The notes under the pieces were generated by a model. It was not told the DNA's origin and ran no database searches. It saw only the letters and a program-made list of their open reading frames with translations. This document shows positions 17,312 through 26,780 of a DNA stretch of 64,000 bases, piece after piece (position 1 is the stretch's first letter; each line of letters starts with the position of its first letter). Source of the DNA: Enterococcus ureasiticus. Lineage in GTDB: Bacteria > Bacillota > Bacilli > Lactobacillales > Enterococcaceae. The translations under genes were made by a program, and so were the position numbers. The stretch is taken from the NCBI RefSeq assembly GCF_001730285.1, contig NZ_MIJZ01000001.1:62001-126000 (forward strand), in the 5' to 3' direction.

Positions 17312-17367
17312 AATGCTGTTGAACTATGAACTTTTATCCTAATCAAAGAAAATAATGAGGTGTAAGT

Positions 17368-17799
17368 ATGGCAAATTTAGTATACAGTCCAAAAGATATT
17401 TTACAAAAAGAATTTAAAACCAAAATGCGCGGCTATGATCCAGTTGAAGTTGATGAATTTTTAGATAACGTAATTAAAGATTATGAAGCGTATAACAAAG
17501 AGCTTTTAACACTACAAGAAGAAAATAACCGTTTATTAGCTAAGCTTGATCAAGCTTCTAAAGTACAACAAGCAATGCCTCCACGCGGCGGGCAAGAAAT
17601 GCCTAAGAGTGCAGCTGTTACAAACTTTGATATTCTAAAACGTCTATCTAATTTAGAGCGTGAAGTTTTTGGCAAAAAATTAGATGATACTCCAGCTTCA
17701 AATCCTATCTCAGGTATGAGCCACTCTAATTCATACGAAAGCAATTTACACAATCCGTATGAGCGTGAAATAGACAATTCAGAAACACGTCAATTTTAA
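17368..17799 (+). CDS. gpsB: Cell-division protein GpsB
   Basis: A 143-aa DivIVA-family adaptor that shuttles peptidoglycan synthases between septum and side wall. The N-terminal ~65 residues carry the membrane-binding and coiled-coil domain ([30 protein letters not shown], split here only for length, then a heptad-repeat stretch). A linker of ~40 residues is followed by a short C-terminal trimerisation helix ([16 protein letters not shown]). A GAGGTGTAAGT ribosome site precedes the ATG. The stop codon lies about 17 bases from the predicted 5' end of rnpB. Function is well known for the family; its enterococcal PBP partners are inferred, pbp1A nearby being a good candidate. Confidence 0.95.
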   Translation: MANLVYSPKDILQKEFKTKMRGYDPVEVDEFLDNVIKDYEAYNKELLTLQEENNRLLAKLDQASKVQQAMPPRGGQEMPKSAAVTNFDILKRLSNLEREVFGKKLDDTPASNPISGMSHSNSYESNLHNPYEREIDNSETRQF

Positions 17800-17816
17800 T
17801 TGATTGAATCAAACAT

Positions 17817-18250
17817 TTTTGTAATTTTCGGGTGATCGCGGTTTGAATTTATTCAGGCTGAGGAAAGTCCATGCTCGCACAGACTGAGATGTCTGTAGTG
17901 TTCGTGCTTAGCGAAATCATAAGCTAAGGTACTTGGTTGAGTAAGATCGGTTGTTTTTTAAACGAGCTGATATTGCTTTATAGAGTAACGGCAGGAAAAA
18001 TGACTAAGGTTTCGGCTATGTCAAAGTACCCTTGAAAGTGCCACAGTGACGAAGCAATTTTGGAAACGGAATTGGTGGAACGCGGTAAACCCCTCGAGCG
18101 AGCAACCCAAACAATGGTAGGGGCGCTCTTCTAAAGGAAATGAACGAGTAGAAGAGGCAGATTAATTTCTGCAGATAGATGATGACCGTCGAGTGTCTTT
18201 CCCTGAGAGGCATTCGATACAGAACATGGCTTACAGAAAATTACAAGTAT
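17817..18250 (+). ncRNA. rnpB: RNase P RNA, Bacillus (B) type
   Basis: The catalytic RNA of RNase P, which trims the 5' leader of tRNA precursors. Conserved blocks seen in order: GAGGAAAGTCCATGCTCGCA near 17860, AGTGTTCGTGCTTAGCGAAA, GACGGCAGG-like CGGCAGGAAAAA, AAGTGCCACAGTGACGAAG, GGAACGCGGTAAACCCCTCG and the terminal ACATGGCTTACAG. The P1 ends pair (TTGTAATTTTC at 17819-17829 with GAAAATTACAA at 18236-18246). The layout of the specificity domain is that of low-GC Gram-positives. It follows gpsB closely, as in Bacillus, and is closed by a terminator. Exact ends are good to a few bases. Confidence 0.97.
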
Positions 18251-18256
18251 TCAGGA

Positions 18257-18289
18257 TGACCTTCCAACTTTGTTGTGAAGGCTTTTTTT
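18257..18289 (+). terminator. rnpB terminator
   Basis: A CCTTC...GAAGG hairpin with a further AAC/GTT pairing near the loop (18259-18281) runs into seven T residues. Confidence 0.85.
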
Positions 18290-18368
18290 AAAGTAAGAGA
18301 TAAATATTTTTTAGTATAGATAGAGTAACGAACAGCTCTTAACGACAACAAGAACAAGAGGAGATATA

Positions 18369-19532
18369 ATGACAAAAGAAAAAACATTTAAACTTGTTGC
18401 AACGGCAGCGAGTGGTCTAGAAGCATTAGTAGGAAAAGAATTACGTGATTTAGGTATTCCTTGTGAGGTAGAAAATGGGAAGGCTTTGTTTGAAGGAACC
18501 ATGGAAACAATCGCTACGGCTAACTTATGGTTGAGAACAGCAGACCGTATCAAAATTATCGTTGGTGAATTTGATGCATTTAGCTTTGATGAGTTATTTG
18601 AAAAAGTTAAAGCATTGCCGTGGGAAGACTATTTACCGATGGATGCAGAATTTCCAGTTGCTGGAAAATCAATCAAATCTAAATTATACAGCACACCAGA
18701 CTGTCAATCGATCACTAAAAAAGCGATCGTTAATCGCTTAAGAGAAGTTTATCATCGTCCGGCAACTGTGCCTTTAGCTGAAACAGGTGCTTTTTTCCAA
18801 TTAGAAGTTGCTCTTTTAAAAGACCATGTAACAATTACGATCGACACGACCGGACCAAGTTTATTTAAACGTGGCTATCGTATTGAAAAAGGTGGAGCAC
18901 CATTAAAAGAAAATATGGCAGCGGCATTAGTAACGTTAACTAATTGGCGTAAAGACCGTCCGTTTTATGATCCAGTTTGTGGATCTGGTACGATTTGTAT
19001 TGAAGCAGCTTTGATCGGTCATAATATTGCACCAGGTTTTAACCGTGAATTCGTCTGTGAAACGTGGGATTGGTTTGATTCGGCAGTTTTTGAAAAAGTT
19101 CGTAAAGAAGCAGATGAGAAAGCAGATTATGATATCAAATTAGACATTATGGGTTCTGATATCAACGGAAAAATGATCGAAATAGCTAAAGCAAATGCGG
19201 AAGAAATTGGTTTAGGTGACTCAATCACATTCAAACAATTAGCGTTGCGTGACTTTACAACAGAAAAAGAATATGGCGTAATGGTTGCAAATCCGCCTTA
19301 TGGAGAACGCTTGGGTGAAGAAGAATCCGTGCGTAAATTATATAAAGAAATGGGCGAAGTTTTTCGTCCACTGAAAACGTGGAGCAAATATATTCTAACG
19401 AGTGATTTAACGTTTGAACAATATTATGGTGCGAGAGCTACGAAGAAGAGAAAATTATACAATGGTGCATTACGTACTGATCTGTTCCAATATTGGGGAG
19501 AAAGACCACCGAGAAAACCAAGAGAAGAGTAG
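18369..19532 (+). CDS. THUMP-domain rRNA methyltransferase (RlmL/YpsC type)
   Basis: A 387-aa SAM-dependent RNA methyltransferase. The N-terminal THUMP RNA-binding domain (about 5-160, opening FKLVATAASGLEALVGKEL) is followed by a UPF0020 methyltransferase domain with DPVCGSGTICIEAALIG (SAM site) and the catalytic NPPYGER motif. By family it makes N2-methylguanine in 23S rRNA, as the N-terminal half of E. coli RlmL does; the exact site is inferred. Position after rnpB matches Bacillus ypsC. An AGAGGAGATATA ribosome site precedes ATG 18369. The following carboxypeptidase gene starts almost at its stop, so both share a transcript. Confidence 0.9.
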   Translation: MTKEKTFKLVATAASGLEALVGKELRDLGIPCEVENGKALFEGTMETIATANLWLRTADRIKIIVGEFDAFSFDELFEKVKALPWEDYLPMDAEFPVAGKSIKSKLYSTPDCQSITKKAIVNRLREVYHRPATVPLAETGAFFQLEVALLKDHVTITIDTTGPSLFKRGYRIEKGGAPLKENMAAALVTLTNWRKDRPFYDPVCGSGTICIEAALIGHNIAPGFNREFVCETWDWFDSAVFEKVRKEADEKADYDIKLDIMGSDINGKMIEIAKANAEEIGLGDSITFKQLALRDFTTEKEYGVMVANPPYGERLGEEESVRKLYKEMGEVFRPLKTWSKYILTSDLTFEQYYGARATKKRKLYNGALRTDLFQYWGERPPRKPREE

Positions 19533-19541
19533 GTGAATGTT

Positions 19542-21041
19542 ATGAAAGAACAAGAATTTTTACAAGAAATCAGAGAAATCGAATTGATAAACCAAGCTTT
19601 GGGTTTGCTAGAATGGGATAGCCAAACTGGAATGCCGGAAGCGAGCAGTGAGTTTAGAGGCGAAGCTCTCGGTTATTTATCAGGAATGTCATTTGAGCGT
19701 AGCGTAGGACCAAAAGTTCAAGAAGCTTTAACTTACTTTGACACGCACTCGGATGAGTTATCAGAAGTCGGTTTAGCTGTTTATAAGAAGATTAAAGAAG
19801 AATATGAGTTAAATCATAGCATTCCTGCTGAGCGGATGCAGGCGTATAATACTGCATTGACCAATGCTCATACAGCATGGTTGCAAGCTAGAAAAGCGAA
19901 AGATTTCGCTAAAATGAAAAACGAAATCCAAACAATCATCGATTTCTTAAAGGAATTTATTCCATATTGGAAAAAAGATGAAGCAACAAATTATGATGTC
20001 TTGTTGAATCAATATGAACCTGGGTTAAGTGTTGAAAAATTAGATCAAATTTTTACTCAAGTAAAAACAGGAATCATGGAAATCAGAGCCGAGATTGCAG
20101 AAAAAGGAACAGTCCCTCGCACTGATTTTTTATCTAGACGTGTAACAAAAGAGCAACAAAGAACCTTTGTAACGGGTGTTGCAGAGCAGTTAGGCTATGA
20201 TTTTTCTCGTGGTCGTTTAGATGATACGGTTCATCCGTTTATGCTAGATTTAAATCGAAATGATGCACGGATCACAACGCGTTGGGATGAAACGAATTTT
20301 TCAATGGCAACATTTGGTGTCATTCATGAAGCAGGTCATGGAATCTACGAGCAAAGTATCGATCCAAAATATGATTACACGCCGCTTTCGACTGGTGCTT
20401 CTATGGGAATTCACGAGTCTCAATCGTTATTTAATGAAATTATTATTGGTAGTAATAAACAGTTTTGGCAAAAACAATTTCCATTTTTTAAAGAATGCAC
20501 AGAAGGTACTTTTGATGATATTGATTTTGATACTTTTTATGATTCATTGAAAGAAACAAAAGCGAGTTTGGTGCGAATTGAAGCAGATAGTTTAACCTAC
20601 CCACTTCATATCATTATTCGTTATGAAATTGAAAAAATGATTTTTAATGAGGATGTTTCAGTCGATGATCTACCTCAAATTTGGAATGATAAGTACGAAG
20701 AATATTTAGGGATTCGACCTGAGAATGATTTAGAAGGAATCGTACAGGATGTTCATTGGTCTGGCGGTAGTTTTGGTTATTTCCCATCTTACGCCTTAGG
20801 CTATATGTATGCGGCTCAACTGCGTCATGCAATGGGCAAAGAAATTGCTGTAGATACGGTTTTAGCTAGTGATGATTATTCTTCAATCAAAAACTGGTTA
20901 ACAGATCATATCCACCAGTATGGTGCATCAAGAAAACCAAATCAGTTGATTTTAGATGCGACGGGCGAAGCGCTGAATCCACAATATTTGATTGATTACA
21001 TGAAATCAATCTATTATGATGTATACAAAATCAAAGAATAA
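19542..21041 (+). CDS. M32-family metallocarboxypeptidase
   Basis: A 499-aa zinc carboxypeptidase of family M32 (Taq carboxypeptidase, Bacillus YpwA), a cytoplasmic homodimer that removes C-terminal residues from peptides with broad specificity. The HEAGH zinc motif is at IHEAGHGIYEQ, and the M32 signatures ESQSLFNE and IRYEIEKMIF are present. The start is ATG 19542 behind GTAGGTGA; the GTG at 19533 is inside that ribosome site. It lies in the same transcript as the methyltransferase, nine bases apart. Role is general peptide turnover. Confidence 0.93.
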   Translation: MKEQEFLQEIREIELINQALGLLEWDSQTGMPEASSEFRGEALGYLSGMSFERSVGPKVQEALTYFDTHSDELSEVGLAVYKKIKEEYELNHSIPAERMQAYNTALTNAHTAWLQARKAKDFAKMKNEIQTIIDFLKEFIPYWKKDEATNYDVLLNQYEPGLSVEKLDQIFTQVKTGIMEIRAEIAEKGTVPRTDFLSRRVTKEQQRTFVTGVAEQLGYDFSRGRLDDTVHPFMLDLNRNDARITTRWDETNFSMATFGVIHEAGHGIYEQSIDPKYDYTPLSTGASMGIHESQSLFNEIIIGSNKQFWQKQFPFFKECTEGTFDDIDFDTFYDSLKETKASLVRIEADSLTYPLHIIIRYEIEKMIFNEDVSVDDLPQIWNDKYEEYLGIRPENDLEGIVQDVHWSGGSFGYFPSYALGYMYAAQLRHAMGKEIAVDTVLASDDYSSIKNWLTDHIHQYGASRKPNQLILDATGEALNPQYLIDYMKSIYYDVYKIKE

Positions 21042-21077
21042 CAATTTTTATCTAGCAACAGAAATGAGGGAGCAGTT

Positions 21078-21794
21078 ATGTTATCAATCAATGAATACCT
21101 GAAAGCCGGTGAAACGACTGTCTCCAATTTAGTCATTGAGAACTACCAAAAAATTGGTTTAACAGACGAAGAATTTTTATTTTGGCTACAGTTGTTCCGT
21201 TCCCAAGCAAAAGGTGATTTATTTCCAGATTTAGCTGAAATCAGTCAAATGATGGGAAAACCCATCGATGTTATTTATAAATTAATGAATCAACTCGTTT
21301 CACGTGGCTTTTTGATTATTGAAACCAAACAAAATGATCAAGGTCAAATGATAGATACGTATGATTTACTACCGATTTTTGAAAAAATTGATCTTTTACA
21401 ACAAAAGCAGACAGAAAAACAAAAAGAAGTGACGTCAGAAGAAACAATTAAACAGCTTTATCAAGGTTTTGAAAAAGAGTTTGGTCGCCAATTATCGCCA
21501 ATCGAGCTGGAGATGATTGGTCAGTGGTTGGAAACAGATCACTATCAACCTGAACTTATTCGACTGGCTTTAAGGGAAGCTGTGCTAAATCAAGCCTATA
21601 GTTTAAAGTATATCGATCGAATCTTGCTTGCTTGGGAGCGTAAAAATATTACGACGAAAGAGCAAGTAGCGGAAGATCAAAAACGTCGAAAACAGGCACT
21701 GATCCAAAAAGAAATCGAGCAACAAGGTGACAAAAACGAGCCAATTCCTAAGGTTACTTTACACAATTGGCTTAATCCAGAAGATAGTGAGTAG
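21078..21794 (+). CDS. dnaD: DNA replication protein DnaD
   Basis: A 238-aa DnaD-family primosomal protein, needed in Bacillota to load the replicative helicase with DnaA, DnaB and DnaI. N-terminal winged-helix oligomerisation domain (about 1-100) followed by the DnaD/DnaB C-terminal DDBH2 domain (about 125-200) with YxxxIRLALREAVLNQAYSLKYIDRIL-type helices ending near WERKNI, then a charged tail. The next gene, nth, starts 11 bases after its stop, the same dnaD-nth pairing as in Bacillus. An AGGGAGCAGTT ribosome site precedes ATG 21078. Confidence 0.93.
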   Translation: MLSINEYLKAGETTVSNLVIENYQKIGLTDEEFLFWLQLFRSQAKGDLFPDLAEISQMMGKPIDVIYKLMNQLVSRGFLIIETKQNDQGQMIDTYDLLPIFEKIDLLQQKQTEKQKEVTSEETIKQLYQGFEKEFGRQLSPIELEMIGQWLETDHYQPELIRLALREAVLNQAYSLKYIDRILLAWERKNITTKEQVAEDQKRRKQALIQKEIEQQGDKNEPIPKVTLHNWLNPEDSE

Positions 21795-21805
21795 GAGGTA
21801 GATAA

Positions 21806-22453
21806 ATGCTTTCTAAAGAGAAAACAATGGAAGCAATAGAAATCATGTATGATATGTTCCCAGAAGCTGCATGTGAACTTACCCATAAAAGCCCCTTTCA
21901 ATTATTGATCGCTGTTATTTTAAGTGCTCAAGCAACGGATGTTTCTGTGAATAAAGCAACCCCTGCATTATTTGCTGCGTATCCAACACCTGAGGCACTT
22001 GCCGTGGCTCCAATAGAAGATATCATTCAGAAAATTAAAACGATTGGTTTGTATCGAAATAAGGCAAAGAATATTAAAGCGTGTGCTGCACAATTACTGG
22101 ATCAGTTTAATGGAAAAGTACCCGAAACGCGTGAAGAGTTAGTTTCTTTACCTGGTGTTGGCCGTAAAACGGCTAATGTGGTAATGGGGGATGCTTTTGG
22201 CGAACCAGCTATCGCAGTGGATACTCATGTTGAGCGTGTGTCAAAACGTTTACGAATTTGTAAATTAGACGCAAATGTAATGGAAGTCGAACAAACATTG
22301 ATGAGAAAAATCCCTAAAGAATTATGGGTGAAAACTCACCATACAATGATTTTTTTCGGTCGATATCACTGTTTAGCACGAAATCCTAAATGTGATATTT
22401 GTCCACTTCTGTATATGTGCCAAGAAGGTAAAACACGAATGAACGCAAAATAA
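21806..22453 (+). CDS. nth: Endonuclease III
   Basis: A bifunctional DNA glycosylase/AP lyase (215 aa) that removes oxidised pyrimidines in base-excision repair. Helix-hairpin-helix LPGVGRKTANVV with the catalytic lysine, the catalytic Asp in VDTHVER, and the C-terminal 4Fe-4S cysteine loop (CLARNPKCDICPLLYMC). Length is normal. An AGGAGG site overlaps the end of dnaD. Last gene of the unit, followed at once by a strong bidirectional terminator. Confidence 0.95.
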   Translation: MLSKEKTMEAIEIMYDMFPEAACELTHKSPFQLLIAVILSAQATDVSVNKATPALFAAYPTPEALAVAPIEDIIQKIKTIGLYRNKAKNIKACAAQLLDQFNGKVPETREELVSLPGVGRKTANVVMGDAFGEPAIAVDTHVERVSKRLRICKLDANVMEVEQTLMRKIPKELWVKTHHTMIFFGRYHCLARNPKCDICPLLYMCQEGKTRMNAK

Positions 22454-22502
22454 AAAATAGAGTGACGTAAAACAGATAATTGTTTACGTCACTCTATTTT
22501 TT
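22453..22502. terminator. Bidirectional terminator between nth and the glycerophosphodiesterase
   Basis: A stem of about 18 bp (AAAATAGAGTGACGTAAA and its complement, 22455-22500) is flanked by A and T runs, serving both convergent genes. Confidence 0.93.
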
Positions 22503-22510
22503 GTGCTACG

Positions 22511-24313
22511 TTAACCAATCCCAATAACGAAATGGAATAGTTTATCTGAATAGGTAAGCTCATCTAAATCAGTTTTGATGGTTTCATTCAGTAATTTTAA
22601 TTCATCTGTAACAATACCATCCACACCATAAAACATCATCCGTGTCATTGTATCTTCATCATTAACAGTCCAAGCATAGACTTTTTTCCCATCATTATGA
22701 GCAGCGTTTATAAAATTCCGATTTAAGGTTGTATATTCCATTGTAAAGAAATCGACATTTGCAACAGGCGGCCCTACAATGTTAAATGGCAGAATATAGC
22801 CAACGTAAAACTTAGGTTCTTCTTCCTTTAACTGTGTTGCTGTATCAAAGGTCAACGTGTGAAGAATATGCTTTTCAGATAAGATAACATTCCGATATTT
22901 TTCGGTAAATCGTTTCACTAAATCAGGGCTATCTTGTGGGGTTGTTTTGATTTCGATCAGCAATTTTTGCTGTAATTTTTTGGCTTTTTCGAGATACTCA
23001 TCAAAAGAGCAAACTTTCGCTTCCATACCATTTTCTTTAGCAGTTAACTGGGTCAATTCATCTAAAGTCAGCTGATTTGGTCTTTTATTAACACCTGTAA
23101 GTTTTTTTAGATTGAAATCGTGCATGACAACAAATTGCTTGTCCTTAGTTTCTTGTATATCCATCTCTACGTATGTAGGATGTTCTAAACTTGTTTTTTC
23201 CAGAGCAGGTAACGTGTTTTGGACACCATTTGCTGCGTCGACACCTCTATGAGAAATCGTTAGAGGTTCTGTGACAGATGGATTACTTAAATAATTCGTA
23301 TTATAAGTACCGACACCAATTCCAAGAATAGCTGCGGTAAAAGCAAATAATCCGATTTTAAAAGCGGTCCATTCTTTTCTTGGTTGTTTTGGCTGATCGA
23401 AATACCATTGTGGTAGCTCAGGTAAAAAGCCTTCATCATTCATGTAATCGATCGTGATATAAAAAATTCCGACGGTAGAAAAAACAATATTAAGAAGTAA
23501 AATAAATTGTAATAGCGTCATAGCAATCACTGCACTAACTAAAGCATAACTAGGAATCGCCGTTTCAATAATCGCTTGGGCGCTTAGTATCACCGTATAG
23601 CTAATCACAAAAACTAAAAGAATACTCCCACCGATTACAATAAATTGGCCTAAGATTCTAAAGAAGTGATTTTTGGTTGAGCGCCAGCTTTCTTTAATCG
23701 CTTGGCGAAAGGGAACATCTCGTAAAATCATTTCAGGCAATGCAAAAATCAAACGAATAGAAAGGTAGAAGAAAAGTAAGTAACCCAAAACGACTAAAGC
23801 AATAATCGTTACACGATTGGCGAAGATAAAGTCCATAATAAATGCTGGAATTTTTATTTTTGACAATAAATCCGAATTAAAACCTAGACCACTAAGCGGT
23901 AACACTAAGAAAAAATAGAATAGGAAAAAAAGAATCGTGCTAAATCGAATTTTTTTAAGTTGAAGAATCGTTCCTTTAAGCAAATTCGTTAGAGAGATCG
24001 GTTCTTTTTTCTTTATGAAGAAAATGCTCAAAAGTAAAAAAGTAAATTCAAAGAAGACCGCAATTACAATTGCCAACAATACAATGATCAATGCGATCAA
24101 TACGCCAGGATGTTTAGCAAAGATGATTGGAATTGTATCATAAGATAGGTAGTTGATTTTCCCTTGTTTTAAGATAAAACGCGTCGAATTGGCCAAAAGA
24201 GGGAGTAGTACAAACAGCATAAAACCATGCATCAATAAGACATCACGAAAATATGCCGAAGTACCTGCAAAAAAATCAACCATATTTTTAAAACTATTTT
24301 TTATGTATTTCAT
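22511..24313 (-). CDS. Membrane glycerophosphodiester phosphodiesterase
   Basis: A 600-aa protein. Residues ~1-340 form a multi-helix membrane domain (GPDPase membrane domain, with a long run of hydrophobic segments). Residues ~355-595 form an extracellular GDPD TIM barrel: SHRGVDAANGVQNT (catalytic His/Arg), YVEMDIQ (metal Glu/Asp), VVMHDFNLKKLTG (catalytic His) and IEIKT. The usual EN of the HRG...EN motif is QN here. It hydrolyses glycerophosphodiesters or, in related cocci, lipoteichoic-acid glycerophosphate. The start is ATG at 24313 after GGGGTGG; a longer frame crosses the upstream gene's terminator and is rejected. Last in a two-gene minus-strand cluster, but separated from the other by a terminator. 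Confidence 0.88.
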   Translation of the reverse strand: MKYIKNSFKNMVDFFAGTSAYFRDVLLMHGFMLFVLLPLLANSTRFILKQGKINYLSYDTIPIIFAKHPGVLIALIIVLLAIVIAVFFEFTFLLLSIFFIKKKEPISLTNLLKGTILQLKKIRFSTILFFLFYFFLVLPLSGLGFNSDLLSKIKIPAFIMDFIFANRVTIIALVVLGYLLFFYLSIRLIFALPEMILRDVPFRQAIKESWRSTKNHFFRILGQFIVIGGSILLVFVISYTVILSAQAIIETAIPSYALVSAVIAMTLLQFILLLNIVFSTVGIFYITIDYMNDEGFLPELPQWYFDQPKQPRKEWTAFKIGLFAFTAAILGIGVGTYNTNYLSNPSVTEPLTISHRGVDAANGVQNTLPALEKTSLEHPTYVEMDIQETKDKQFVVMHDFNLKKLTGVNKRPNQLTLDELTQLTAKENGMEAKVCSFDEYLEKAKKLQQKLLIEIKTTPQDSPDLVKRFTEKYRNVILSEKHILHTLTFDTATQLKEEEPKFYVGYILPFNIVGPPVANVDFFTMEYTTLNRNFINAAHNDGKKVYAWTVNDEDTMTRMMFYGVDGIVTDELKLLNETIKTDLDELTYSDKLFHFVIGIG

Positions 24314-24337
24314 TATTTTATCCACCCCTACAAAACT

Positions 24338-24373
24338 AAAATAAAAGAAGATAGGATACTGTTGCATCCTATC
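24338..24373 (-). terminator. Terminator of the VTT-domain gene
   Basis: GATAGGAT (24350-24357) pairs with ATCCTATC (24366-24373). On the minus strand a T-rich tail follows, 30 bases past the stop of the upstream gene. Confidence 0.65.
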
Positions 24374-24405
24374 CCAACCGTGTTTCCATTATATATTTTT
24401 AAGCT

Positions 24406-25005
24406 CTAAAAGCCTAGTAAACCGTTTAAGAATGTTCCACCATAAATCAAGGCTAAACTATACAAGAAGATTGAAACAGGTTTTGCTAAGATAATGATCA
24501 ATGTAAATTTCTTTAAGGACATTTTAGTTAAACCAGCCATTAAACAAAGTGCATCATCTGGTGCAATTGGTAGAAAAATAGCTAAAGCGAAGAGACGTTC
24601 AAAACGTTTTTCATTATCCAACCAACCGATATATTTATTGTAGGTCTTGTCACTAACTAAACTTAGAATAAAAGGTTTTCCATATTGGCGACCTAAAATG
24701 AAAATAATCACAGAACCAATTGCGATCCCTACATAATTATAGATAAATCCAGCAAAAGGGCCAAATATCAGAACACCTGCAGCACAACTAACGCCACCGG
24801 GGATAATTGGAATCACTACTTGAATGATCTGAATCAGCATAAATAGTATAGGACCTAAAATAACAGAGTCACCGACTAATCCTCTCAAAGCATTAATATC
24901 TTTAAAAACACCTAATCGTACAAAATAAATCGTCACAGCAATCGTTGCGATAATTCCTACGATTGAAATAATGTTAATAATTTTTCTTGAAAGCGCGATG
25001 CTCAT
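24406..25005 (-). CDS. TVP38/TMEM64-family (VTT domain) membrane protein
   Basis: A 199-aa integral membrane protein of the VTT/DedA superfamily, with about five to six hydrophobic segments. Seen: the PIIPGGVSCAAGVLIFGPFAGFIYNYVG-type reentrant region (Pro/Gly-rich, about residues 68-98), GRQYGKPF, and the second conserved LAIFLPIAPDDALCLMAGLTKM segment. Family members scramble or flip lipids such as undecaprenyl phosphate or phospholipids. The start chosen is ATG at 25005, nine bases after AAGGAG; the ATG at 25014 touches that site. It precedes the phosphodiesterase, so both may serve envelope-lipid turnover, but a terminator lies between them. Confidence 0.85.
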   Translation of the reverse strand: MSIALSRKIINIISIVGIIATIAVTIYFVRLGVFKDINALRGLVGDSVILGPILFMLIQIIQVVIPIIPGGVSCAAGVLIFGPFAGFIYNYVGIAIGSVIIFILGRQYGKPFILSLVSDKTYNKYIGWLDNEKRFERLFALAIFLPIAPDDALCLMAGLTKMSLKKFTLIIILAKPVSIFLYSLALIYGGTFLNGLLGF

Positions 25006-25190
25006 ATCCTTCATCTCCTTATTAATAACTACCTCTAGTATAAAAGCCTTGTCATAATTTTACCATTGTTATTTATGAAATTTCACGAACAAAGTTGTAA
25101 GAACCAACTTGTTACGATTATTATACAAAGAACTTGTGCCAAAAACATCCTACTTTAGCCCTAAATAAAAAAATAACCGAGTGTTTCCTA

Positions 25191-25219
25191 TTTACAAGAA
25201 ACAATGAGAGGATTATAAT
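25191..25219 (+). promoter_or_regulatory. mntH promoter
   Basis: TTTACA (25191-25196), exactly 17 bases, TATAAT (25214-25219). The start should be near 25226, about 70 bases before mntH. Confidence 0.75.
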
Positions 25220-25230
25220 TGTTTTAAGGA

Positions 25231-25247
25231 TTATGGTGCACCTAAAA
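25231..25247 (+). promoter_or_regulatory. Candidate metal-repressor operator of mntH
   Basis: GGTGCACC (25235-25242) is a perfect palindrome just downstream of the predicted start of transcription, with AT-rich flanks (TTAT and TAAA) as in DtxR/MntR-type sites (EfaR in E. faecalis). A second inverted repeat, TTTAG-CC-CTAAA, lies upstream of the promoter at 25154-25165. The assignment to a manganese repressor is inference. Confidence 0.45.
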
Positions 25248-25294
25248 ATATAATAATATAAACCTGATGATTTATAGTTGGAAGAAGGATCAAT

Positions 25295-26662
25295 ATGAAA
25301 GAAGAGAAAAATGAAGCAGAAAAGTTGTTGGAATATGCAAATGGTCCTAGTTTAGAAGAAATCAATAATACGGTTGATGTACCGAAAAATGCTAGTTTTT
25401 GGCGAACATTGATGGCTTATAGTGGGCCAGGGGCCCTTGTAGCAGTTGGTTACATGGACCCAGGAAATTGGATCACATCGATTGCTGGTGGTGCAGAATA
25501 TAAATATGCTTTACTGAGTGTTATCTTATTATCAAGTTTGATTGCTATGTTACTTCAGAGCATGGCGGCTAAATTAGGGATTGTGACAGGAAGAGATTTG
25601 GCTCAGGCGACTAGAGAACATACAAGTAAAAAAACAGGCTTTGTTCTATGGATCATTACTGAACTTGCAATCATGGCAACAGATATTGCGGAGGTAATCG
25701 GTGGTGCAGTTGCGTTACAATTATTGTTTGGTTTCCCATTATTGATTGGTGTATTGATTACAACTTTTGATGTTCTATTGTTATTACTGTTAACGAAACT
25801 GGGTTTTAGAAAAATTGAAGCTATCGTGGCTTGTTTGATTGCAGTAATCTTTTTTGTTTTTGCGTATGAAGTAGCACTAGCGGATCCAAATATTGGTGAA
25901 GTACTTCGCGGTTTTATTCCAGATACGAGAATTGCGACTGACAAATCAATGCTGTTTTTAGCATTAGGAATCGTTGGGGCAACGGTTATGCCTCATAATT
26001 TATACTTGCATTCATCGATTGCCCAAGCAAGAAAATTCGATCGTAATGATGATAAGGAAAAGGCGAAAGCCATTCGTTTTACGATTTGGGATTCCAATAT
26101 TCAATTGACTATTGCCTTTATTGTTAATTGCTTGTTGCTGATTTTGGGTGGTGCTTTGTTTTATGGAACGAATAGTGATCTTGGTAAGTTTGTGGATTTG
26201 TTTGACGCATTGAAAAACCCTGATATCGTTGGGAATATTGCAAGTCCAGTTTTAAGTATTCTGTTTGCGGTAGCGTTACTTGCTTCAGGTCAGAACTCAA
26301 CGATCACTGGAACACTTTCAGGACAAATTGTTATGGAAGGGTTTATTCATTTGAAAATGCCACTGTGGATGCGTCGGGTCGTGACACGTTTGATTGCGAT
26401 TGTACCAGTAATTATTTGTGTGATTCTTTATGGTGGAAGAGAATCAGCGGTAGAGGATTTGTTGTTGTACACCCAAGTATTTTTAAGTATCGCATTACCA
26501 ATTTCAATTATTCCTTTAACAATGTACACAAGTGATAAAAAAATTATGGGTCGATTCGCTAATCCGATGTGGGTGAAAGTTTTAGCTTGGATTATCGCGA
26601 TTGTATTGACCGCATTGAACCTATTCTTGATTTATGGAACTTTAACAGGGGTAAATGCTTAA
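25295..26662 (+). CDS. mntH: Manganese/divalent-metal transporter, Nramp family
   Basis: A proton-coupled Mn2+ (and Fe2+) importer of the Nramp family, 455 aa with about 11 membrane helices. The metal-binding residues are in D55-P-G-N58 of helix 1 and M232-P-H-N235 of helix 6, both intact. A GAAGAAGG ribosome site precedes ATG 25295. It is a single gene with its own consensus promoter, a palindrome at the start of the transcript, and a terminator. Repression by a manganese-sensing DtxR-family protein (EfaR) is the expected control. Confidence 0.95.
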   Translation: MKEEKNEAEKLLEYANGPSLEEINNTVDVPKNASFWRTLMAYSGPGALVAVGYMDPGNWITSIAGGAEYKYALLSVILLSSLIAMLLQSMAAKLGIVTGRDLAQATREHTSKKTGFVLWIITELAIMATDIAEVIGGAVALQLLFGFPLLIGVLITTFDVLLLLLLTKLGFRKIEAIVACLIAVIFFVFAYEVALADPNIGEVLRGFIPDTRIATDKSMLFLALGIVGATVMPHNLYLHSSIAQARKFDRNDDKEKAKAIRFTIWDSNIQLTIAFIVNCLLLILGGALFYGTNSDLGKFVDLFDALKNPDIVGNIASPVLSILFAVALLASGQNSTITGTLSGQIVMEGFIHLKMPLWMRRVVTRLIAIVPVIICVILYGGRESAVEDLLLYTQVFLSIALPISIIPLTMYTSDKKIMGRFANPMWVKVLAWIIAIVLTALNLFLIYGTLTGVNA

Positions 26663-26666
26663 AACA

Positions 26667-26706
26667 GAAAAAGAAAGCGATTCTTAGTTGAATGGCTTTC
26701 TTTTTA
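26667..26706 (+). terminator. mntH terminator
   Basis: AAAAAGAAAGC (26668-26678) pairs with GCTTTCTTTTT (26695-26705). Confidence 0.85.
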
Positions 26707-26780
26707 CGTATATATAATAGAATTCGTTCTACAGAAATGGTAGAATGAAAAAGACTAAAATTTTGAAATGAGGGTTTTAA

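Noticed and set aside
18016-18213. Minus-strand frame of 65 codons
   Set aside because: It lies wholly inside rnpB.
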